Numbered from the stretch's first letter, positions 6,052 through 12,911 are shown. The stretch: DNA of 13,645 bases from Gemmatimonadota bacterium (GCA_028875335.1 JAPPEF010000230.1:1-13645), one strand, 5' to 3'. The notes: generated by a model not told the origin, from the sequence alone. Program-made: numbers and translations.

Positions 6052-7341
6052 ATGAATAGACTCTTTTTCTGCCTCGCCGCAGCGCTCGTCGCCTGCGTTG
6101 GCCCCTTCGCCGGTAAGAAGGTTCCGCCCTGGCTTGCGGATCCTCCCGTGCTCAAAGTGACCTTCTCCAGTGAGGAGGCTGCCGCGCACTTGGTCTGGCA
6201 CCCAGTGTCTTCATCAGGCTTTCTCTACGGTGAAATCCAGCGCGCCGCAGGGAGCGAGTTCGCGGCTATAGCGCGCGTGGAATCCGCGACCGACACCGCC
6301 TATACAGACGGCGGTCTGTTGGCCAACATGCAGTACAGCTACCGGGTCGTCAGCTTCTATGGCGAGGGTGAGACCGTACACGAGCTAGTCAGCACGACGG
6401 CCGCAGGCGGGTTCCACCGCCGCGTCGCAAGCTGGGCACTAGCCGAGGGTAAGACCCCCACGCGGCTGGCCATCAGCAGCAACGGCACGGTCTTCGTCGT
6501 CGGCGCGGGCAGGGGGAGCGTCGAGCGCTTTGACCGTGCGGGCCGCTCCTTAGACGCATGGGTCTATACTACTGAGCCACTGGCCTGTATGGAAACGAGC
6601 GCATTGGACGGGCCGGCACTGGCCCTCGATGACGAAGATCATCTCTACGTGGTGTACAACCTGCACCGCCCAAGCCAGAAGCCCGAGGCCTTTTGGGCAA
6701 AATTCGCCCCAGACGGTCGGCTGCTGTGGACGCGTCCGCTAGCCGGGCTGTTCGCCCGCCACATCGTCGTCGATAGCGATGCCATCTACGTCGAAAGCAT
6801 CAGCCAATTGCAGCTATTCGACCAAGCAGGCGAGCAGCAGATCCAGTACGCCATCCCAGCCCTGCTGGTGGCTAGTCTGCGACTTTGGCAAGGGCGCTTC
6901 GCTGCGCTGATCGAGCCATTGGCCCTGCGCGCTGATGACTGGCAGTCACCCCGCCTAGTCGTGTACGACGACCCGCAGCGCGCCACGGCCAGCCGCGTCA
7001 TTGGCCGAGATCCCAAATCGCATCAGGACCGCGGCAACGGGCTTTTGTTGCGGCCCACCGATTTTGCCGTCGATGAAGCCGCCGACCGCGCTTTCGTGGT
7101 CAATGCCGGCCACAGCCGCATCGAGGTGTTCCAGCGAGGGCACTACCTGACGCGCTGGGGCGAAGAGGGCGAAGAGGACGATCAGTTCCGCTTCACAGGC
7201 CGGATCCAAGTTGTCGTCGATATGGCTACTGGCCAAGAGGACGAGCGCGAGGTGGTAGCCGGCGGCATCGCCCGCGATGCCGAGGGATTCATTTACGTGG
7301 CCGATACGTTCAACGATCGGATTCAGAAGTTCCAACCATGA
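6052..7341 (+). CDS. Lipoprotein with FnIII-like domain and NHL/beta-propeller
   Basis: The 429-residue product starts MNRLFFCLAAALVAC. That is a short charged end, a hydrophobic core and a lipobox L-V-A-C15, so it should be a lipoprotein anchored at Cys15, with V16 at +2 and no inner-membrane retention aspartate. Residues about 33-120 look like a fibronectin type III module (LVWHPVSSSG, YSYRVVSFYGEGE). The remainder reads as propeller blades of NHL/SMP-30 type. Examples are ISSNGTVFVVGAGRGSVERF, FAVDEAADRAFVVNAGHSRI and the last blade GGIARDAEGFIYVADTFNDR. The chain stops right after that blade. The ATG is 49 nt after the permease stop; the nearest purine-rich site (GGGAGGG, 6024-6030) is about 21 nt away, too far for ordinary initiation. 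It overlaps the TPR gene by ATGA. A binding or scaffold role beside the permease is likely; no catalytic residues are evident. Confidence 0.85.
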   Translation: MNRLFFCLAAALVACVGPFAGKKVPPWLADPPVLKVTFSSEEAAAHLVWHPVSSSGFLYGEIQRAAGSEFAAIARVESATDTAYTDGGLLANMQYSYRVVSFYGEGETVHELVSTTAAGGFHRRVASWALAEGKTPTRLAISSNGTVFVVGAGRGSVERFDRAGRSLDAWVYTTEPLACMETSALDGPALALDDEDHLYVVYNLHRPSQKPEAFWAKFAPDGRLLWTRPLAGLFARHIVVDSDAIYVESISQLQLFDQAGEQQIQYAIPALLVASLRLWQGRFAALIEPLALRADDWQSPRLVVYDDPQRATASRVIGRDPKSHQDRGNGLLLRPTDFAVDEAADRAFVVNAGHSRIEVFQRGHYLTRWGEEGEEDDQFRFTGRIQVVVDMATGQEDEREVVAGGIARDAEGFIYVADTFNDRIQKFQP

Positions 7342-8273
7342 AGCCCGTGCTCGCATTTCTATTGCTGGCCTTGCTGTGCAGCGAGGGTCAGGCTCAGCGC
7401 CAGGACAAGCGGGGGTACAACCTCTGGGCCAAAGAGAAAATCCGCTATCTCAACGCCAAGGTCATCATCGAACCCTACAACCCGCAGCTGCGCGTTCTCC
7501 TCGCTAACGCGTACTTTGACGATGGACAAAAGTACGAGGCCAAAAGGCTGCTGCTCGAGGCATTGCAGCTCGATCCCGACTACGCCGAGGCACACTGCAA
7601 CCTCGCGGTCATTCTCCACGTCCAAGGATACGACCGCGAAGCCGAGCACCACTACGAGGAGGCCCTGCGGCTAGATTCGCTGATGGTCGAAGCCATGGCC
7701 GGGCTAGGGACCTTGCTCTGCCGCACCGAGCGTCAAGCCGAGGGTATCGAATACCTAGAAAAAGTCATCGCGGTCCAGCCCGATCACGTCAACGCCCGCT
7801 TCAACATGGCCGTGGCGTATCACAAGGTCGGCGACTTCAAAAAGTCCATCGAAAACCTAGAGACCTTGTTGCAGGTCGATTTCACATATCGCGGTGCGCG
7901 CCGCGCCCTGGCCCGCGCTTACTACAGCCTCGGGCTCGTGCGACTGCAAGCCCAACAGCCCAAGTTGGCGCTCGCCGTGCTGGCCAAGGCCGTCGAGTAC
8001 GAGCAAGACAACGAGAGCATGTTCTTCGCCAAGGGCCTCGCCCACCTCGACAGCGGCGACCTCGCCGAGGCCGAAGCGGCCTTTAGGCAGGTCATTGCAC
8101 TGTCCGCCGATCACATCCCAGCCCTACACAACCTCGGCGCGATTTGCGAAAAGACCGAGCGATATGCGGAAGCCGTCCAATACTACGGTAGGGTCCAGCA
8201 GCTAGCTCCGCATCTAGCGACGATCGAAGCGGTCAAACACGCCTCGTACAACGTGAATTACTTGACCGAATGA
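7338..8273 (+). CDS. Exported tetratricopeptide-repeat (TPR) protein
   Basis: The protein has 311 residues. Residues 1-19 (MKPVLAFLLLALLCSEGQA) form a Sec signal peptide with a plausible cleavage after GQA. About seven TPR units follow from residue 45 on, with clear copies such as AEAHCNLAVILHVQGYDREA, VNARFNMAVAYHKVGDFKKS and ALHNLGAICEKTERYAEAVQ. TPR arrays bind partner proteins and have no catalysis of their own. The product is therefore expected in the periplasm, or on the outer membrane if the cell is Gram-negative, as partner of the co-encoded lipoprotein or of an envelope complex. The ATG overlaps the preceding stop (ATGA), so the two proteins should be made in similar amounts. It is the last gene of the operon that starts at 1201; the hairpin and T tract at 8319-8342 can terminate it. 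Confidence 0.88.
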   Translation: MKPVLAFLLLALLCSEGQAQRQDKRGYNLWAKEKIRYLNAKVIIEPYNPQLRVLLANAYFDDGQKYEAKRLLLEALQLDPDYAEAHCNLAVILHVQGYDREAEHHYEEALRLDSLMVEAMAGLGTLLCRTERQAEGIEYLEKVIAVQPDHVNARFNMAVAYHKVGDFKKSIENLETLLQVDFTYRGARRALARAYYSLGLVRLQAQQPKLALAVLAKAVEYEQDNESMFFAKGLAHLDSGDLAEAEAAFRQVIALSADHIPALHNLGAICEKTERYAEAVQYYGRVQQLAPHLATIEAVKHASYNVNYLTE

Positions 8274-8275
8274 GT

Positions 8276-8304
8276 TTGACTTTTGCTCAGTTAAAGCGTA
8301 CACT
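8276..8304 (+). promoter_or_regulatory. Sigma-70-type promoter for infA
   Basis: TTGACT (8276-8281) and TACACT (8299-8304) are separated by exactly 17 nt. This is the best vegetative promoter match I see in the window. It starts just after the TPR stop codon. Transcription would begin near 8311, giving an infA leader of about 77 nt. Confidence 0.75.
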
Positions 8305-8318
8305 TGGCATTCTTTGTA

Positions 8319-8342
8319 CAGCCGCTCTAGCGGCTGCTTTTT
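8319..8342 (+). terminator. Hairpin plus T tract: operon terminator and/or infA attenuator
   Basis: A perfect 7-bp stem CAGCCGC (8319-8325)/GCGGCTG (8330-8336) with a TCTA loop is followed by C and five T residues (8338-8342). It is a good terminator for the upstream four-gene operon. It also lies downstream of the infA promoter, with its stem starting only about 8 nt after the expected transcript start, so infA transcripts must pass it. Confidence 0.75.
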
Positions 8343-8344
8343 AC

Positions 8345-8366
8345 GTGGCGCGGAGAACGCCGCCAC
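8345..8366 (+). promoter_or_regulatory. Second hairpin in the infA leader
   Basis: GTGGCG (8345-8350) pairs perfectly with CGCCAC (8361-8366) around a 10-nt loop, just after the terminator-like hairpin and 21 nt before the infA ATG. No T tract follows. It may protect the leader or take part in control of infA; no partner is known. Confidence 0.5.
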
Positions 8367-8387
8367 CATCTCTTTTAGGCGAGAGCA

Positions 8388-8606
8388 ATGGCCAAAGAAG
8401 AAGCGATCGAAGTCCAAGCAGTGGTTAAAGAGGCCCTGCCCAACGGCTACTTCAAGTGCGAAATGGAAAATAACCACGAGATTATGGCCCACGTCTCCGG
8501 CAAGATGCGCAAGTACTACATTCGCGTGCTTCCGGGCGACCAGGTCACTGTGGCCCTTTCGCCCTATGATTTGAGCCGCGGACGCATCACTTTCCGCAAT
8601 CGCTGA
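8388..8606 (+). CDS. infA: Translation initiation factor IF-1
   Basis: At 72 residues this is exactly the family's usual length and is one S1-like OB fold. IF-1 binds the A site of the 30S subunit and helps IF-2 and IF-3 place the initiator tRNA. The diagnostic core is all present: the [17 protein letters not shown] strands, '[22 protein letters not shown]' and the final [11 protein letters not shown]. It begins MAKEE, as in most bacteria. Only a weak purine stretch (AGGCGAGAG, about 8378-8386) precedes the start. The gene has its own strong promoter (8276-8304) and a two-hairpin leader. It is followed 58 nt later by lysyl-tRNA synthetase with no T-tailed terminator between them, so the two may be co-transcribed. 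This differs from the usual placing of infA near ribosomal-protein genes. Confidence 0.97.
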   Translation: MAKEEAIEVQAVVKEALPNGYFKCEMENNHEIMAHVSGKMRKYYIRVLPGDQVTVALSPYDLSRGRITFRNR

Positions 8607-8637
8607 GACGCCGCACTATCACCCCAGCGCCGTCTCG
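8604..8637 (+). other. Hairpin between infA and lysK
   Basis: GAGACGCCGC (about 8604-8613) can pair with GCGCCGTCTC (about 8628-8637), nine base pairs with one C-C mismatch. No T run follows, so I do not call it a terminator. It might set relative expression of the two genes or protect the 3' end of infA mRNA. Confidence 0.4.
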
Positions 8638-8664
8638 ACGAGCCTCGCACCCGACGAAGGTCAC

Positions 8665-10239
8665 ATGGAGAGGAACCAGACCAATACGCATCGGGCTTGG
8701 CCCTTCCAAGAGGCGGCACAGATCGTCAAACAGCGCCAGCCCAGCGAAAACCGCCCGGTACTATTCGAGACCGGCTTTGGCCCCAGCGGCTTTCCCCATC
8801 TAGGTCACTTTTCAGAAGGCGTCCGCACCTCTTGGGTGCGCAACGCCTGTGAATACCTCTACGGCCTAAAGACCCGCCTACTCTGCTTCAGCGACGACAT
8901 GGACGCCCTGCGCAAGGTGCCTAGCAACTTTCCGCAGCCCGACATGCTCGCCGCCCACCTCGGCAAACCCGTACACGCCATCCCCGATCCTTTTGGTTGC
9001 TGTACGAGTTTTGGCGACCACATGAACGCCAAGCTGTGCGAGTTTTTCGATGCGTCCGGCTTCGACTACGAGTTTCAAAGCTCACGCGAAGCCTACGTGC
9101 GCGGAGACTTCGACGAAGGGCTGTCGATTCTCCTAGCCAAAGCCGAGGAGGTCCGCCAGATTATCGTACCCACGCTGCGGGAACAAAACCGCCAGCACTG
9201 GTCGCCCTTCTTTCCGATTTGTCCCAATTGTGGCTCGATCATGGCCACGCGCGTCACCGCCTATCACCCCAGCCGGGGCACCGTGAGCTTCACCTGCGAT
9301 CTCGACACCGGCCACTACACTGGGTGTGGCGAAAGCGGGGAGCAGTCGGTGCTCGGCGGCAACGCCAAGGTGGGCTGGAAAGTCGATTGGGCACTGCGCT
9401 GGTACGCCTACGAGGTCGATTATGAAATGTACGGCAAAGACCTCATCGACTCGGTTCGCCAGTCCTCCCGCATCGTGCGCCTGATGGGCAAGCAGCCGCC
9501 GGTCGGCTTGTGCTTCGAGTTTTTTCTCGACGAGGAAGGGCGCAAGGTGGCGAGCAGCACCGGCCGCATGGGGGTGACGGTGGATGCATGGAAAAAGTAC
9601 GCGCCGATAGAATCCCTGCTCTTTTTCCTGTTCCAAAATCCCAAGCGGGCCAAGCGGCTACACTGGGACATCGTCCCCAAGTGCGTTGATGACTATCTCG
9701 ATGCGCTGCGGAGCTATCCCGAAGTGGTAGAGGAGCAGCGCCCCGAGCAGGCCCTGTGGCACATCGGCAACCAAGGCGCAGTCGTACCCGAGTACGCATC
9801 CCAAGTCAACTTTTCGACGGTCAACAATCTGATCGCAGCCCTCGGAGTGGATTCGGTCGCAGTGTTAGAGGAATATTTGGCGCGTTACGACGCGCAGGCT
9901 TCTACTTATCCGCAGGTAACGCAGGCATTGGTAGAGAAGGGTCTTAACTACTACCGGGACGTGGTGTTGCCAAACAAGCAGTTTCGTTCGCCTACAGACG
10001 AGGAACGGGCGCTCCTAGGGCAGTTGGCAAAGCGGCTAAGTGCGGCTAACGGAGCTACCGAAGAGGAGTTGCAGGCCATTCCGTTCGACTTGGCCCGCGA
10101 GGCCGAAATTCCTCCCAAGGAGTTGTTTCGGATGTTTTACGAAGTGGTACTCGGGCAGGAGCGAGGGCCGCGGTTTGGGTCGCTGGTGCAGCTAGTGGGG
10201 AAGGAGCAGGTAGTGAAGATGGTGCGGGAGAAAGCGTAG
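8665..10239 (+). CDS. lysK: Class I lysyl-tRNA synthetase
   Basis: The 524-residue enzyme charges tRNA-Lys with lysine using a Rossmann fold, the class I form typical of archaea, alphaproteobacteria, spirochaetes and scattered other bacteria. The HIGH motif is H45-L-G-H48 inside ETGFGPSGFPHLGHF. The KMSKS-type loop is K294-V-A-S-S298, followed by T299-G300. A zinc-ribbon insertion is marked by C186-x-x-C189 and C211 to C221 (HYTGCGESG). KVDWALRWYAYEVDYEMYGKD and FEFFLDEEGRK are standard family blocks. The C-terminal part (about 370-524) is the helical anticodon-binding region. ATG 8665 has a modest GAAGG (8656-8660) 4 nt upstream. It probably shares the infA transcript and is closed by the terminator at 10268-10300. 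No class II lysyl-tRNA synthetase is in the window, so this may be the only one, which the window cannot prove. Confidence 0.95.
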   Translation: MERNQTNTHRAWPFQEAAQIVKQRQPSENRPVLFETGFGPSGFPHLGHFSEGVRTSWVRNACEYLYGLKTRLLCFSDDMDALRKVPSNFPQPDMLAAHLGKPVHAIPDPFGCCTSFGDHMNAKLCEFFDASGFDYEFQSSREAYVRGDFDEGLSILLAKAEEVRQIIVPTLREQNRQHWSPFFPICPNCGSIMATRVTAYHPSRGTVSFTCDLDTGHYTGCGESGEQSVLGGNAKVGWKVDWALRWYAYEVDYEMYGKDLIDSVRQSSRIVRLMGKQPPVGLCFEFFLDEEGRKVASSTGRMGVTVDAWKKYAPIESLLFFLFQNPKRAKRLHWDIVPKCVDDYLDALRSYPEVVEEQRPEQALWHIGNQGAVVPEYASQVNFSTVNNLIAALGVDSVAVLEEYLARYDAQASTYPQVTQALVEKGLNYYRDVVLPNKQFRSPTDEERALLGQLAKRLSAANGATEEELQAIPFDLAREAEIPPKELFRMFYEVVLGQERGPRFGSLVQLVGKEQVVKMVREKA

Positions 10240-10267
10240 CGTACATAGAGACATTCGATGGAATTGC

Positions 10268-10300
10268 GAGGGTGCGGTAGGTACCGCGCCCTCTTTTTTT
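10268..10300 (+). terminator. Strong rho-independent terminator after lysK
   Basis: GAGGGTGCGGT (10268-10278) pairs with ACCGCGCCCTC (10283-10293) over 11 bp with one G-U pair and an AGGT loop, followed by seven T residues (10294-10300). It ends the infA-lysK unit. The next gene's ribosome binding site begins 3 nt after the T tract, so that gene is either promoted from inside this spacer or expressed by read-through. Confidence 0.93.
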
Positions 10301-10312
10301 GCGGAGCAAATC

Positions 10313-11248
10313 GTGGCAGAACAACAAGACCTTTTTTCCGAAATTATGCCGCCGGCTAAGCCCCGGCACGTCGAGCGAATGCAGCAAGTGCAAGAGGGGC
10401 TGCCCGCGCAACTTTTTTTGGGGACGACGAGTTGGTCGAATGAGGATTGGGAAGGGCTGATCTACCCAGAGGGCTGTGCCGCGGCCGACTACATCGAGCA
10501 CTATGCCAAGGTCTTCAGAAGTGTGGAGATCGACTCGACTTGGTACCGAGTGCCGACGCCAAAAGCAATAGAGGGATGGCTGCGGCGGACGCCGCCGCAC
10601 TTTTGCTTTACCGCCAAAATTCCCCGCGTGATCAGCCACGAAAAAATGCTCATGGACTGCATGGGGGAAATGGAGGAATTCCTCGACGCGATGGCCCCAC
10701 TCGGCGAGCGGTTGGGGCCGCTGCTGATGCAGTTTCCATACATTGCGCGGGGACAGGACGCGCACGAAAACGAGTACGGCAGCGCGTTCACCGAGCGCCT
10801 AGCGGAATTTTTGCCGCAGCTCCCTACGAGCGAGTTCCGCTTTGCGGTGGAGGTGCGCAACGGGAGCTGGCTGCGAGCAGAACTGTTGGACTTGCTGCGC
10901 GAATATGGAGTGGCGCTGGTGCTGAACAACTACTACACCATGCCGGGCTTAGCGGAGACCCTCAACCGCGTCGATCCCGTAACGGCTGACTTTCTCTACG
11001 TGCGCTTTTTGGGCGATCGCAAAAAGATGGACGCCTACGTCGAGGAGCGAATTCGCAAGGGCGAACAGGAACGACATTGGGATCGTCTCGTCTGGGACCG
11101 CGCCGCTGAGACCCAGCAGTGGGCGCGGCAGGTGCGAGAGTTGGCACAGACCGCACCAGAGCAGCCCGCGTACGTATTTTTCAACAACCACTACGCCGGG
11201 TACGCGCCCGGTTCACTCGGCCTTTTTGCCCAGGCGTGGAAGGAATGA
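10313..11248 (+). CDS. DUF72 (YecE-like) family protein
   Basis: This 311-residue protein has a TIM-barrel-like DUF72 fold. Family landmarks are GTTSWSNEDWEGLIYP (37-52), SVEIDSTWYRVP (70-81), the 'FCFTAKIPRVISHEK' strand, LLMQFPY, the 'FAVEVRNGSW' block (EVRN at 180-183, W186) and YVRFLGDR. Biochemical function of DUF72 is unsettled. GTG 10313 is preferred because GGAG (10303-10306) lies 6 nt before it and the reading adds a conserved-looking tail. ATG 10346 is the fallback and would lose residues 1-11. Residues 4-8 read Q-Q-D-L-F, close to the consensus of beta sliding-clamp binding peptides. The basal length is typical of the family. It appears monocistronic, bounded by terminators at 10268-10300 and 11364-11396. 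Confidence 0.9.
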   Translation: MAEQQDLFSEIMPPAKPRHVERMQQVQEGLPAQLFLGTTSWSNEDWEGLIYPEGCAAADYIEHYAKVFRSVEIDSTWYRVPTPKAIEGWLRRTPPHFCFTAKIPRVISHEKMLMDCMGEMEEFLDAMAPLGERLGPLLMQFPYIARGQDAHENEYGSAFTERLAEFLPQLPTSEFRFAVEVRNGSWLRAELLDLLREYGVALVLNNYYTMPGLAETLNRVDPVTADFLYVRFLGDRKKMDAYVEERIRKGEQERHWDRLVWDRAAETQQWARQVRELAQTAPEQPAYVFFNNHYAGYAPGSLGLFAQAWKE

Positions 11249-11363
11249 GCGACAACTGCGACGCCGAGACGGGTTTGTCGCGGATGGCGAGTAGCCATAA
11301 GGTGAATTAGCGAGGACGGGACGGGCTATACGGCTAATTAAATTCAAACATATAATGGTGAAG

Positions 11364-11396
11364 CGGCGCGGCTCTAATGGGAGCCGCGCCGTTTTT
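11364..11396 (+). terminator. Strong rho-independent terminator after the DUF72 gene
   Basis: A perfect 11-bp GC-rich stem CGGCGCGGCTC (11364-11374)/GAGCCGCGCCG (11381-11391) with a TAATGG loop is followed by five T residues (11392-11396). It separates the DUF72 gene from the GntR cassette. Confidence 0.93.
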
Positions 11397-11398
11397 AT

Positions 11399-11427
11399 TT
11401 GCATTTTACATGCAATAGATGTATTAT
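11399..11427 (+). promoter_or_regulatory. Promoter with overlapping inverted-repeat operator
   Basis: TTGCAT (11399-11404) and TATTAT (11422-11427) are 17 nt apart, a good sigma-70-type promoter 35 nt before the regulator gene. The -35 hexamer is also one arm of a perfect inverted repeat TTGCAT-N5-ATGCAA (11399-11415). That is where an autoregulating GntR repressor would be expected to bind. Just downstream, TAGTTCAA occurs twice in direct order (11428-11435, 11437-11444). Confidence 0.65.
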
Positions 11428-11461
11428 TAGTTCAAATAGTTCAAGCTGAGGAGCATACTTT

Positions 11462-11839
11462 ATGGAAATAGTCATCGACACCAGCGATTCAGTGCCGGTG
11501 TTTGCTCAATTGATCAATCAAATCAAAAAGGCCGTTCTCAGCGGCGAGCTTCGCTCAGGAGCTGCCTTGCCTTCCATTCGGCAACTTGCAAACGACATGG
11601 GCCTGAACCACAACACGGTGGCCAAGGCTTATCGGCTATTGGAACGCGATGCGGTCATTGAGACCAAAGGATATCGCGGTACGTTCATTCATCCGGACGC
11701 CAAGGCCAATAGCGCTGTTGATTTGAACGCATGGGTGACGTCCACATTAAGCGAAACAATCAAGACATTAAGAGGATCCGGCGTAACGGATTCCGAAATC
11801 CGGATTGCATTCGGGAATGTCATGAACAACCGAGACTAG
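11462..11839 (+). CDS. GntR-family regulator, YtrA subfamily
   Basis: The 125-residue protein is a winged helix-turn-helix with only a short helical tail, which is the YtrA subfamily pattern. Key parts are PVFAQLINQIKKAV (12-25), the LPSIRQLA signature (36-43), recognition helix N49-x-NTVAKAYRLLE61 and the wing YRGTFIHP. Residues 85-125 form two short helices for dimerisation. No ligand-binding domain is present, so it usually reports envelope or cell-wall stress through its partner gene. AGGAG (11449-11453) lies 8 nt before ATG 11462. The downstream membrane gene starts 13 nt after its stop, so the two form one operon behind the promoter at 11399-11427. It probably represses itself through the inverted repeat there. 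Codon use is more AT-rich than in the genes to its left. Confidence 0.92.
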   Translation: MEIVIDTSDSVPVFAQLINQIKKAVLSGELRSGAALPSIRQLANDMGLNHNTVAKAYRLLERDAVIETKGYRGTFIHPDAKANSAVDLNAWVTSTLSETIKTLRGSGVTDSEIRIAFGNVMNNRD

Positions 11840-11852
11840 TGAGGAGCTAGAG

Positions 11853-12911
11853 ATGCCAGACAATACCTTATTTTACGCCGTATTTCTGAGCCAGATTCTT
11901 CTTATTTCTTTTTATTTTCCCAGAAAAATGCTCAAGCGGATAAGTTACGTGTTCGCAACGTACCCACCATCGCAATATCCCAGGCTCTACCCAGAACCGA
12001 TCGAATATTACGAGAAAGCGCGGCGCAATTACCGGAATTTAAACGCGGGTGTACTGCTAGTTGGCCTGTCGTTGCTGGCGGTACTCTTAGGCGATTCGCG
12101 TAGTGGTGAATGGGACGTAGGCAATTTCGTATTTCCGTATTTTATGATCCAGTTTTTCCCTATGATGCTCCTAGAAATAAGATCTTTCAAATATTATCGG
12201 CTGATGAGAAAAGCCGATTCGCGCACCACTCGCAAGGCCGAGCTGCAACCCCGCCGTTTGTTTGATTTTATTTCACCTACAATGATCGGCCTAGCGGTAC
12301 TCGTGTATTTCGCCTTTATTGCGCTCATTCTCTATATCCGACAATTCGATTTTCCCTGGTTCGGCGGATATTGGAATATCGTCGGAGTGACGGCCGCCAA
12401 TGTCTTTTTTGCGGCAATAGTGGCTTGGAACATGTATGGGAAAAAGCGGGACCCGTACCAAGCTTATGAAGATCGCAAAAGGCAGATAGAACTCGTCGTG
12501 CAACAGATGGTTTTTATGAGCATTGCGGCAACGACGTTTATGGCGATAGAAGTGATCCTAGCTAGTCTCGATCTGCGCGATCTCCAGCCTACGGTGATGA
12601 GTCTGTATTTTCAGTTAATAGCCGTGGTCTGCTTGCGGACCCTGCGCATAGACAACATAAATTTTGCAGTGTATAAAGGAGACCCTTCCCAAGAAAGGGC
12701 TGAAATACGGAGCGATGCGGCGAGTGCCCACAATCTTGCCAGCGTGGGGCTATGGGTAGGTCTAGGTCTAGGTCTATTATTTGGTGTTCTTATTCTCGTA
12801 GAAGGCGGGACCGTAAAAGGTTTTGCAATGGGAGTGGGGATCGGGACGGTTTTGGGGTTGGTTGTCGGCAGTCTCTTAGAGTCGCGAAGGGGATCTTCCC
12901 CAACGGTATGA
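11853..12911 (+). CDS. Multi-pass membrane protein of unknown family, paired with GntR regulator
   Basis: I do not recognise this 352-residue family. Hydrophobic segments lie near residues 6-22, 65-80, 91-107, 142-162, 174-194, 219-237, 247-262, 296-318 and 325-343, giving about nine passes. The loops at 108-135 and 195-213 are highly charged. The last two helices are glycine-rich (GLWVGLGLGLLFG, GVGIGTVLGLVVG), suggesting close helix packing. The GGTCTA hexamer occurs three times at 12759-12776, coding G-L repeats. GAGGAG (11841-11846) is 6 nt before the ATG. YtrA-type regulators typically sit next to membrane proteins or ABC exporters that they control, so this is probably the regulated output of the cassette. 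There is no ATPase motif (no Walker A), so it is not itself an ABC ATPase. Base composition is more AT-rich than that of neighbouring genes, hinting at transfer. Confidence 0.8.
   Translation: MPDNTLFYAVFLSQILLISFYFPRKMLKRISYVFATYPPSQYPRLYPEPIEYYEKARRNYRNLNAGVLLVGLSLLAVLLGDSRSGEWDVGNFVFPYFMIQFFPMMLLEIRSFKYYRLMRKADSRTTRKAELQPRRLFDFISPTMIGLAVLVYFAFIALILYIRQFDFPWFGGYWNIVGVTAANVFFAAIVAWNMYGKKRDPYQAYEDRKRQIELVVQQMVFMSIAATTFMAIEVILASLDLRDLQPTVMSLYFQLIAVVCLRTLRIDNINFAVYKGDPSQERAEIRSDAASAHNLASVGLWVGLGLGLLFGVLILVEGGTVKGFAMGVGIGTVLGLVVGSLLESRRGSSPTV

Noticed and set aside
5210..6055. 281-codon plus-strand ORF overlapping the permease 3' end
   Set aside because: It is a shadow frame; the permease frame carries the family motifs throughout, and this product is low-complexity R/G/H-rich.
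11245..11310. 21-codon ORF overlapping the DUF72 stop as ATGA
   Set aside because: There is no spaced ribosome binding site, it is very short, and it has no recognisable sequence; the overlap alone is not enough.
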